64,000 nt of DNA from Aggregatilineales bacterium (lineage in GTDB: Bacteria; Chloroflexota; Anaerolineae; Aggregatilineales; Ch27). The notes under the pieces were generated by a model. The model saw only the letters and a list, made by a program, of their open reading frames with translations, had not been told where the DNA came from and made no database searches. The position numbers were made by a program, and so were the translations under genes. Each line of letters begins with the position of its first letter. Within the stretch, counting starts at the first letter, position 1. The stretch lies in NCBI GenBank assembly GCA_029976005.1, contig JARKOQ010000100.1, forward strand, positions 1 to 64,000, read 5' to 3'. Shown in pieces: positions 8,659-15,489 of this stretch.

Positions 8659-9648
8659 TCAGGCGGCGGCCCGCCGGGGGATGCGTATCAGCTTGAGCGG
8701 GTTGAACTGGCTGCTCAGAAGCATCTGCATGCCGATGAACCCAAACAGCAGGACGCCGATGATGATCTTGATCCACCAGGGCGTCAGGGACCCGTCCAGA
8801 GTCAGGTAGGTGTGGATCACCCCCGGCAGCAGGATGCCGATGAAGGTGCCGACCACGTAGCCCACGCCGCCCGTGAGCAGCGTACCGCCGATCACGACCC
8901 CGGCGATGATGTCCAGCTCCGCACCCATCGCGATCGTCGAGTCTCCCGACCGCTTCGAGAGGGAGAGGATGATCCCGGCGAAGGTCGCCAGGAAGCTGCT
9001 CAGCGCGTAGATGGTGATCGTCGTGCGGCCAATCGGGACGCCTTGCAGCAGCGCGCCGGTTTCGTTGCCGCCCATGGCATACACGTTGCGCCCGAAGCGC
9101 GTATAGTGCGCCAGGAAGATGCCAACGAGCAGGACGATCACGAACGCTCCCGCCGCGAAGGTGAACCTGCCCCCGTCGGGGAAGACGTACACGATGTTCG
9201 AGACGTCGACGTAGAACTGGTGCGTGATGCTGATCGAATCCGTGGTCAGGACGTAGGCCCCGCCGCGCGCCAGGAACAGCCCGGCCAGGGTCACGATGAA
9301 GGCGGGAATCTTGAAGTAGTGGATGATGCTGCCCATCGTGGCCCCGAACAGGGTGCCGATCACCAGGATAATCGCGAAGACGACCAGCGGATGCATGCCG
9401 TTTCGCTCGATCATCAGGGCGCAGAAGACGCCCGTGAAGGCGATCACCGAGCCGGGACTCAGATCGATGCCCCCGGATAGGATGACGAAGGTCACGCCGA
9501 TGGCCGGGATGCCCAGATAGGCATAGTTCCGGAGCAGGTTGCAGACGACTCGCATCGAGGCAAAGCTCGAGTACTGCGTGAGGCAGAAGAGATAGAGCAA
9601 GGCAAAGACGAGTGTCGTCATCAAGAGGGGGAATGCGCGCGATTTCAT
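8659..9648 (-). CDS. yjfF: Sugar ABC transporter permease, YjfF-like
   Basis: One of two inner-membrane permeases of a CUT2-type (ribose/galactofuranose) ABC importer. The 329-residue protein has about nine or ten hydrophobic segments and the family motifs GIDLSPGSVIAFTGV and AGVVIGGTLLTGG typical of the BPD_transp_2 family. Together with the neighbouring ytfT-, ytfR- and ytfQ-like genes it reproduces the E. coli galactofuranose transporter set in the same order. The ATG overlaps the stop of ytfT (ATGA) with GGAGACGGGC upstream, indicating translational coupling. It is the last gene of the operon and is followed by the 8570-8605 terminator. Confidence 0.88.
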   Translation of the reverse strand: MKSRAFPLLMTTLVFALLYLFCLTQYSSFASMRVVCNLLRNYAYLGIPAIGVTFVILSGGIDLSPGSVIAFTGVFCALMIERNGMHPLVVFAIILVIGTLFGATMGSIIHYFKIPAFIVTLAGLFLARGGAYVLTTDSISITHQFYVDVSNIVYVFPDGGRFTFAAGAFVIVLLVGIFLAHYTRFGRNVYAMGGNETGALLQGVPIGRTTITIYALSSFLATFAGIILSLSKRSGDSTIAMGAELDIIAGVVIGGTLLTGGVGYVVGTFIGILLPGVIHTYLTLDGSLTPWWIKIIIGVLLFGFIGMQMLLSSQFNPLKLIRIPRRAAA

Positions 9649-10709
9649 GCCCGTCTCCTAAACAACCGCTTGAGGAAGCTGCGGAATTCGTCCGATTGAA
9701 GCAGCAAGACCGCGAGCACGACGATGGCCTTGACCACGAGATTCGCCGTCGGGTGGAGCTTGCTGACGTATAGCCCGGTGAGCAGACTCTGGATGATCAG
9801 AACCCCCAGGGCGCTCAGGAACAGATTGAAGCGCCCGCCGTTCAGGGAGGTCCCGCCGATGACCACGGCCAGGATGGCATCCAGTTCCGCGAACTCACCC
9901 GCCTTGTGGGGGTCGGCTGACTTGACCTCGCCGGCGACCACCAGCCCGGCCAGGGCGGCGCATATCCCCGAAAGGGTGTAGACCATGACCTTGATCCGGG
10001 CGGAGTTGATTCCGGCGTAGAAGCTGGCGCGAGCGTTGATCCCCACCGACTCGATCAGCAGGCCGATAGCCGACCGGCGGACCAGCAGCGTGACGAGGAT
10101 CAGCATCGCCAGACACAGGTAGATCGGAAAGGGCACCCCCAGGATCACGCCGCGGCCGATGAAGGCCAGGGTCTCGTTGGTGAAGGTCGGGGACTGCCCC
10201 TGGGTGATCATCTGGGCAATACCACGGCCAGAGATCAACAGGATCAGGGTGGCGATGATCGGCTGGATGTTGAGATAGGCCACCAGGAAGCCGTTCCAGA
10301 GTCCGCAGATGGCTCCGGCCGCGACGGCAATCAGAATGACCACACCGGGCATGTAGTAGAACTCGCCCGCGCCGGCCTCGTACTGGTTGATCAGCATCAC
10401 GGCCACGGCCGAGGCAATCGCCATCACCGTGCCCACCGACAGGTCGATGCCCTTGGTGGCGATCACCAGGGTCATGCCGATCGAGAGCAGGATGATGGCC
10501 GACGCGCCGTCGAGGATGTTGATCAGGCTGCCGATCAGGCGCCCATTCACCATATCGATCGAGAAGAAGTTGGGAGAAATCAGCCTGTTGACGATCAGGA
10601 TGATGATCAGCGCCGCGACGGACCAGACAGCCCGGTTGTTCCATGAGAAACCGCCCAGCTTGAGGTCCGCCAGTTTTTCCTTGAGCTGAAGGATGGGTTG
10701 AGGTTGCAT
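9645..10709 (-). CDS. ytfT: Sugar ABC transporter permease, YtfT-like
   Basis: Second permease subunit of the CUT2-type importer, 354 residues. A cytoplasmic N-terminus of about 27 residues precedes the first membrane segment. The conserved GIDLSVGTVMAIASAVAVM and LAVVIGGTSLNGG segments are those of RbsC/YtfT proteins. It would form the channel as a heterodimer with the YjfF-like protein. The start codon lies two bases after the ATPase stop codon, with AGGTAGGC as ribosome-binding sequence, so the two are in one operon. Confidence 0.88.
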   Translation of the reverse strand: MQPQPILQLKEKLADLKLGGFSWNNRAVWSVAALIIILIVNRLISPNFFSIDMVNGRLIGSLINILDGASAIILLSIGMTLVIATKGIDLSVGTVMAIASAVAVMLINQYEAGAGEFYYMPGVVILIAVAAGAICGLWNGFLVAYLNIQPIIATLILLISGRGIAQMITQGQSPTFTNETLAFIGRGVILGVPFPIYLCLAMLILVTLLVRRSAIGLLIESVGINARASFYAGINSARIKVMVYTLSGICAALAGLVVAGEVKSADPHKAGEFAELDAILAVVIGGTSLNGGRFNLFLSALGVLIIQSLLTGLYVSKLHPTANLVVKAIVVLAVLLLQSDEFRSFLKRLFRRRA

Positions 10710-10711
10710 GC

Positions 10712-12232
10712 CTACCTCTCGGCAATCGTTTGCATGATCATGGCTTCGCTGATTTGATCCCCCTCCAGCTCCGCGATGACTTGCTTGTCACGCAGCACCA
10801 TCACCCGGTCGCTGTAGTCCACGATCTCCGGCAATTCGGAGGAGATGACCAGCATCGCCTTGCCTTCTTGAGCCAGACGCTTGACGATATTGATGATTTC
10901 AGCATGCGCGCCGACATCGATGCCTCGCGTGGGTTCGTCGAGAATCAGAAACTCCGGGTTGGAGACCAGCCAGCGGGCCAGGATGACCTTTTGCTGGTTG
11001 CCGCCGGAAAGCTCCTTGACGGGTTTTTCCATGTCGGTGGTGACGATCCGCAGGGCTGAGATCATCTCCTCGGCAAGCTGTTCCTGCTTCTTGGGGGTCA
11101 GATGCTCGAACCAGCCCAGTTTGGCCTGAAGCGCCAGGATGATATTGGCGCGGACGGACAAATCCGCGATGATGCCGTCTTCCTTACGATCTTCCGGGCA
11201 GAGGCCAAATCCATACTGGACGGCTTTCTGCGGGGAACTCAGATTGGCCGCCTGGCCGTTGACGTACGCTTCGCCTTGCTCGCTGTGCTTGATGCCGAAA
11301 ATGAGGTGGGCGATTTCGGTCCGGCCCGACCCCAGCAATCCCGCCAGCCCGACGATTTCGCCTTTTCTGACTTCGAGATCGAAAGGCTGCATCATCCCGC
11401 GGCGGGCAAAGCCATGCACCCGCAGGAACGGCTCGCGATCCAGCCCATTGCTGGATATGCCTGACTTCTGAACCGCCAGTTCCTCGGTCAGCGCCTTGCC
11501 CAGCATCTCGGAGATCAACTGGATTCGGGGGAGTTCGCTCGTCAGGTGTTCGCCGACCTTGATGCCATTCCGCAGGACGGTGATGCGGTCGGAGATTTCG
11601 TAGACCTGATCGAGAAAGTGGGTGATCAGCAGGATGCCGATCCCGCGTTCCTTGAGCGACCGGATGACCGAGAAGAGCGTCTCGACCTCGTGTCTGTCCA
11701 GACTGGAGGTTGGCTCGTCGAGGATGAGCACCTTGGCCGATAGGTCCACCCCGCGCACGATCGCCACGATCTGCTGGATGGCGATGGAGTAGGCGGAGAG
11801 GTCGCGGGTGACGTCGATATCGATGTCGAACGCCTTCAGCAGCTCGTACGCCTTGCGGTTGGCGGTTTTCATGTCCACCAACCCCCGGCGCATCGGCTGG
11901 CGGCCCAGGAAGATATTCTCGGCCACCGACAGGGTGGGGATCAGGTTGATTTCCTGGTACACCGCGCTGATGCCCAGTTCCTGGCAGTGGCGCGGGCTAC
12001 GCGGCTCGATTTCCTTGCCTTCCAGAAGAATGACGCCTGCATCCCGTTTGTGGACTCCGGTGAGCAGTTTGATCAGGGTGGATTTTCCGGCGCCGTTTTC
12101 GCCCAGGAGGGCATGAACCTCGCCGGAATACAGGGTGAAATCAACCTCGCTCAAAGCGGGCGTCGCAGCGAAGGTTTTGGTGAGACCTCGGGTTTCTATG
12201 AGTGGAATTTGAGCTTGTTCATTATTGCGCAT
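10712..12232 (-). CDS. ytfR: Sugar ABC transporter ATPase, two nucleotide-binding domains, YtfR-like
   Basis: Energising subunit of the CUT2 importer, 506 residues with two fused ABC domains as in RbsA/YtfR. The first domain has an intact Walker A (GENGAGKSTL) and a Walker B region ending in LILDEPTSSLD. The second has the degenerate GLLGSGRTEIA usual in this family, but an intact signature (LSGGNQQKVILARWL) and LILDEPTRGIDVGAH. It is the only sugar-importer ATPase in the window. The gap to ytfQ is 222 bp and contains a perfect 14-bp hairpin, which probably lowers ATPase and permease expression relative to the binding protein. No strong ribosome-binding site is seen at this start. Confidence 0.9.
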   Translation of the reverse strand: MRNNEQAQIPLIETRGLTKTFAATPALSEVDFTLYSGEVHALLGENGAGKSTLIKLLTGVHKRDAGVILLEGKEIEPRSPRHCQELGISAVYQEINLIPTLSVAENIFLGRQPMRRGLVDMKTANRKAYELLKAFDIDIDVTRDLSAYSIAIQQIVAIVRGVDLSAKVLILDEPTSSLDRHEVETLFSVIRSLKERGIGILLITHFLDQVYEISDRITVLRNGIKVGEHLTSELPRIQLISEMLGKALTEELAVQKSGISSNGLDREPFLRVHGFARRGMMQPFDLEVRKGEIVGLAGLLGSGRTEIAHLIFGIKHSEQGEAYVNGQAANLSSPQKAVQYGFGLCPEDRKEDGIIADLSVRANIILALQAKLGWFEHLTPKKQEQLAEEMISALRIVTTDMEKPVKELSGGNQQKVILARWLVSNPEFLILDEPTRGIDVGAHAEIINIVKRLAQEGKAMLVISSELPEIVDYSDRVMVLRDKQVIAELEGDQISEAMIMQTIAER

Positions 12233-12398
12233 CGGTAGCTTTGCCTGGATTCTATTTTCAGGTAGATGTCCTCTTTCTTCTGCCTGAAAGAAAAAAGAAG
12301 AAGGGAGGAGGATTGAAAAATGCTTCGATTGCGCTACGTCATGCCAACAGGGTTAATGCAGGGGAATCGGCTTCCACTGGTGTCATGATCACCAAGTT

Positions 12399-12435
12399 TA
12401 TCGCAGGAAGGCGACCCATCTGCCTTCCTGCGATA
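12399..12435 (-). terminator. Intra-operon stem-loop between ytfQ and ytfR
   Basis: A perfect 14-bp inverted repeat (TATCGCAGGAAGGC / GCCTTCCTGCGATA) with a 9-base loop lies 20 bp downstream of the ytfQ stop. It has no T-run on the transcribed strand, so partial termination or protection of the ytfQ mRNA 3' end is more likely than full termination. Confidence 0.7.
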
Positions 12436-12454
12436 GCGTCATAGACTGCCAGGT

Positions 12455-13408
12455 TTACTGATGATCGGCGTCGTAGGCGGCGCGGCTGGTGTACAGGCTG
12501 CCCGCCACGGGGATCCACTTGGGAAGCTCTTCCCCGGCCAGGGTGGCGACGACCGCGTCAAACGCGGGGGCGCCCATGAAGGGGCTGAGCTCGACCGTGG
12601 CATTGGTCTCGCCCGCATCCAGGGAGTCGAAGATGTCGGGAATGGCGTCCACGGAGACGATCAGGATGTCCTGCGCGGGGACGAGGCCCGCTTCCTTGAT
12701 GGCTTCGATCGCGCCAATCGCCATGTCGTCATTGTGAGCGAACACGGCGCAGATGTTGGCGGGGTCTTCGGCGCTGAGGAAGCTCTCCATCACCTGCTTG
12801 CCCTCGGTACGCACGAAATTGCCCGTCTCGGAACGGATAATCTGCATGCCGGGGAAGAGGGCGATGACTTCGCGGAAGCCAGTGGCGCGGTCTTCAGCCG
12901 CGGCCGAACCCACGGTGCCGTACAGCTCGACGATGTTGCAGTTGCCGGAGGTCGCCTGAACCAGCCAGGCCGCCGCCAGACGTCCTTCGTGCACGAAGTC
13001 GGAGGACACGCGGGTCACATACAGCGAAGGATCGGCGTCCACATTGCGGTCCACGATGACCACGGGGATTCCGGCATCCTTGGCTTCCTGGAGCACGACA
13101 TCCCACCCGCTGGTGACGACGGGGGCGAGGATAATCGCGTCAACGTCGCCCTGAGCGATCCAGGCGTTGATAGCGGCGATCTGGTTTTCCTGCTCTTGCT
13201 GGGCATCGGAGAACAGCAGGTTGATACCGCGCGCTTCAGCCTCGGCCTTGACGGCGTCCGTGAAAGACGTACGCCAGGCGCTCTCGGAGCCAATCTGCGA
13301 GAAACCGATGGTGAGACCCTCGCCACCCCCCTGGGCAGCGGTGCTGAATGCGGTGGCAATCAGCCCCACGACGACGAGAATTACTGCAATTCGCCTAATG
13401 TTGCGCAC
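12455..13408 (-). CDS. ytfQ: Periplasmic/extracellular sugar-binding protein, YtfQ-like
   Basis: Ligand receptor of the CUT2 importer, 317 residues. It has a signal peptide (about 1-25, ending in FSTAAQ) followed by a Peripla_BP_4 fold. Segments such as LTIGFSQIGSESAWRTSF, QQEQENQIAAINAWIAQGDVDAI, IILAPVVTSGWDVVL and CAVFAHNDDMAIGAIEAIKEAGL match E. coli YtfQ closely, which supports a galactofuranose or similar pentose/hexose ligand. No lipobox Cys is present. The start is a GTG, decided by AAGGAG nine bases upstream. It is the first gene of the operon, driven by the operator-bearing promoter at 13445-13492. Confidence 0.9.
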   Translation of the reverse strand: MRNIRRIAVILVVVGLIATAFSTAAQGGGEGLTIGFSQIGSESAWRTSFTDAVKAEAEARGINLLFSDAQQEQENQIAAINAWIAQGDVDAIILAPVVTSGWDVVLQEAKDAGIPVVIVDRNVDADPSLYVTRVSSDFVHEGRLAAAWLVQATSGNCNIVELYGTVGSAAAEDRATGFREVIALFPGMQIIRSETGNFVRTEGKQVMESFLSAEDPANICAVFAHNDDMAIGAIEAIKEAGLVPAQDILIVSVDAIPDIFDSLDAGETNATVELSPFMGAPAFDAVVATLAGEELPKWIPVAGSLYTSRAAYDADHQ

Positions 13409-13444
13409 TGGAACAACTCCTTAAAAACACAAATCCGGCGAAAT

Positions 13445-13492
13445 GTGTGAGCGCTCACACGTATCGTACAATGAATTCTTATCTGGTGTCAA
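13445..13492 (-). promoter_or_regulatory. ytfQ promoter with lac-type operator
   Basis: On the minus strand a perfect TTGACA (-35, 13487-13492) is followed after 18 bp by TACGAT (-10, 13463-13468). Immediately downstream, over the expected start site, is the perfect 16-bp palindrome GTGTGAGCGCTCACAC at 13445-13460. Its core equals the idealised symmetric lac operator, so a LacI-family repressor very probably controls the importer. The LacI gene at 53775 has a different operator, so the regulator is likely elsewhere. Confidence 0.85.
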
Positions 13493-13687
13493 GCACATGT
13501 ACCGACCGGAATAGGGTAACTTCACCAAAAGGACATCAAGTCCCTGGGTCAAGAAAAAATGTCCATAAAGAACCGGCGAGGTTCTCCCTTCAGCCTCACG
13601 GCGTGGCCGGCGGGCATCCCGCACGATAAGGAGTTTCTTCTTCCAATGGGGTTACGCTGCGCGTTCTCCAGCCTGGCCTGGGCATGT

Positions 13688-13693
13688 TACAAT
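13688..13693 (+). promoter_or_regulatory. Putative -10 box for metF fusion gene
   Basis: TACAAT lies 110 bases before the chosen start codon. A TTCTCC 18 bp upstream is a poor -35, so confidence is moderate. Confidence 0.4.
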
Positions 13694-13802
13694 AAGATGG
13701 AGTCTGCCGCCTATGCTGATTCCGATTGTGCTGTCCAATCAGTCGCCAACCCGCGCGGGCGTCCGTCGGACATCCGCCGGGCTAGGCAAGGGAGAGTACA
13801 CC

Positions 13803-15299
13803 ATGCCCGGTTTCACTCCGGGGCGTCGCTGGCAGCCCCCTTTTTATCCCTTCAAGCGAGAGTCGTTCGGCCAGCGCGCCCTGGAACAGGTCGAGCGCTG
13901 GGTCAAAGGCCCCCTGTTTGGCTGCCGGATGTGCGGCAACTGTCTGCTCCAGGAGACGGCCTTCATCTGCTCGATGGAGTGCCCCAAGGGGGTGCGCAAC
14001 GGGCCGTGCGGCGGCTCCACCGAAGCCCACTGTTACGTGGACGAGACGCGGCCGTGCATCTGGTACCGGATTTACGAGCGTTCCTTCGCGATGGGCCGCG
14101 AGCACAAGCTGCTGGAAGTCCTGCCGCCGCTCGATTGGGACAAGGTTGGCACCGAAACCTGGGCCGACGTGGTCGTGCAGCTTCGCAAGGTGGGGGTAGG
14201 CAAGTTCGCGCGCGGGATGCTCTCGCGGGACGTGGCCGTGCGCGCCGGGACGTGGGATTCGGTCTTCAGGCCCATTCGCCAGCCGGACTGGTGGCAGGGC
14301 GATTCGGAGTATCATCCTCCGGCCTACACCGAGCCGATCTCCAACCTGGAGCGCCGCCTTCGGGCAGGCGAGTTCGTGGTGACGGCCGAGGTCGCGCCGC
14401 CGATGAGCGCGGCGACGGGTAAGCTGTGCAGCAACGTGGAGATGATCAGGCCCTACGTGGCGGCGGTCAACTTCACCGATAACCCCTCGGCCACGCCGCG
14501 TATGTCCAGCCTGGCGTGCAGCCTGATGGCGATCCAGAACGGCGCGGAGCCGGTGATGCAGATCGCCGCCCGCGACCGGACGCGCATGGGCCTGCAATCC
14601 GAGGTGATCGGCGCGAGCGCGCTGGGGGTGCGCAACATCCTGTGCCTGTCCGGCGATCACAGCCGGATGGGGCCTGCGCCCCTGGGCCGCTCGGACGTGG
14701 TCGATCTCGATTCGATCCAGATGCTGTGGATTCTGCGCCGGATGCGCGACGAGGGCCATTACCTGGACGGGCGCAACCTCAAGGAGCGGCCGCGCTTCTT
14801 CCTGGGGGCGGCGGCCGCGCCGTTCGCGTCGGAGCCGCGCTTCCAGGCCCTGCGCGAGCAGAAGAAGGTCAACGCCGGGGCGCAGTTCTTCCAGACCAAC
14901 CTGGTTTACGATCCCGACGGGCTGGAGGTCTGGCTCAACGAGCTGGCCAAACGGAATATTCTGGACAAGGTGTACGTCCTGATCGGGATCACGCCTCTCA
15001 AGTCGCTCAAGATGGCCCAGCACATGCACCATGAGATTCCGGGGGTGTTCATCCCGGAAAAGCTGCTCAAGCGCATGGAAGCCGCCGGGGATGGCGCCGC
15101 CGAGGAAGGCGTGGCGATCGCCCTGGAGCTGATCGAGGCGATCAAGGGCAAGCAGGGCGTGCATGGCATCCACCTGATGGCAGTCGGCTGGGAAGAGATC
15201 GTGCCGCGCCTCGTGACCGAGGCCGGGCTGCTGCCGCCCGATTTCGTCCCGCCGGACACCGTCCCGCCGGGACGCGCCAGGGAAACCGCCGCGCGGTAG
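13803..15299 (+). CDS. MetV-MetF fusion: methylenetetrahydrofolate reductase with N-terminal zinc-finger domain
   Basis: A 498-residue two-domain protein. Residues about 1-95 carry eight cysteines (41, 44, 47, 56, 60, 69, 77, 85; CRMCGNC, CSMECPKG, GPCGG) and match the MTHFR_C/MetV zinc-binding domain. From about residue 185 the protein is a MetF-type TIM barrel (FVVTAEVAPPMSA, GASALGVRNILCLSGDH, FFQTNLVYD). The expected reaction is reduction of 5,10-methylene- to 5-methyl-tetrahydrofolate. In acetogens MetV is a separate subunit that links MetF to other partners; here it is fused in front of MetF. The frame is open from 13713, but GGGAGAGTACACC before the ATG at 13803 sets the start. The gene stands alone and ends in a strong terminator. 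Confidence 0.85.
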   Translation: MPGFTPGRRWQPPFYPFKRESFGQRALEQVERWVKGPLFGCRMCGNCLLQETAFICSMECPKGVRNGPCGGSTEAHCYVDETRPCIWYRIYERSFAMGREHKLLEVLPPLDWDKVGTETWADVVVQLRKVGVGKFARGMLSRDVAVRAGTWDSVFRPIRQPDWWQGDSEYHPPAYTEPISNLERRLRAGEFVVTAEVAPPMSAATGKLCSNVEMIRPYVAAVNFTDNPSATPRMSSLACSLMAIQNGAEPVMQIAARDRTRMGLQSEVIGASALGVRNILCLSGDHSRMGPAPLGRSDVVDLDSIQMLWILRRMRDEGHYLDGRNLKERPRFFLGAAAAPFASEPRFQALREQKKVNAGAQFFQTNLVYDPDGLEVWLNELAKRNILDKVYVLIGITPLKSLKMAQHMHHEIPGVFIPEKLLKRMEAAGDGAAEEGVAIALELIEAIKGKQGVHGIHLMAVGWEEIVPRLVTEAGLLPPDFVPPDTVPPGRARETAAR

Positions 15300-15335
15300 C
15301 CACCCCGCCAATTCGTTGCTCCCGCATGAATCATC

Positions 15336-15374
15336 GACGAGGCGGCGCGATCCTGATGGTCGCGCCGCCTCGTC
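15336..15374 (+). terminator. Terminator after MetV-MetF gene
   Basis: A perfect 15-bp stem (GACGAGGCGGCGCGA / TCGCGCCGCCTCGTC) with a 9-base loop lies 37 bp after the stop codon. There is no clear T-run. Confidence 0.7.
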
Positions 15375-15423
15375 CAGAAGGCTGCCCGCACCGGTCAAAC
15401 CCTCCTTTTGCCCACCAGGGTTT

Positions 15424-15429
15424 TATAAT
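15424..15429 (+). promoter_or_regulatory. Putative -10 box for uvrA
   Basis: A perfect TATAAT (in GTTTTATAATG) lies 61 bases before the uvrA start codon. No matching -35 is evident. Confidence 0.5.
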
Positions 15430-15489
15430 GGGAATGTATCGGTAAATGAAGCGCCCTGGTGCGTTTCGTTCGGGTGGAGATTGGCCTGG

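Larger units (their letters stand above)
13409..13802. other. Divergent intergenic region between ytfQ and the MetF fusion
   Basis: This 394-bp region holds the ytfQ promoter/operator on one side and a -10 box for the plus-strand gene on the other. A small inverted repeat (AGAACC ggcga GGTTCT) lies around 13567-13583. No protein-coding frame here is convincing. Confidence 0.5.
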
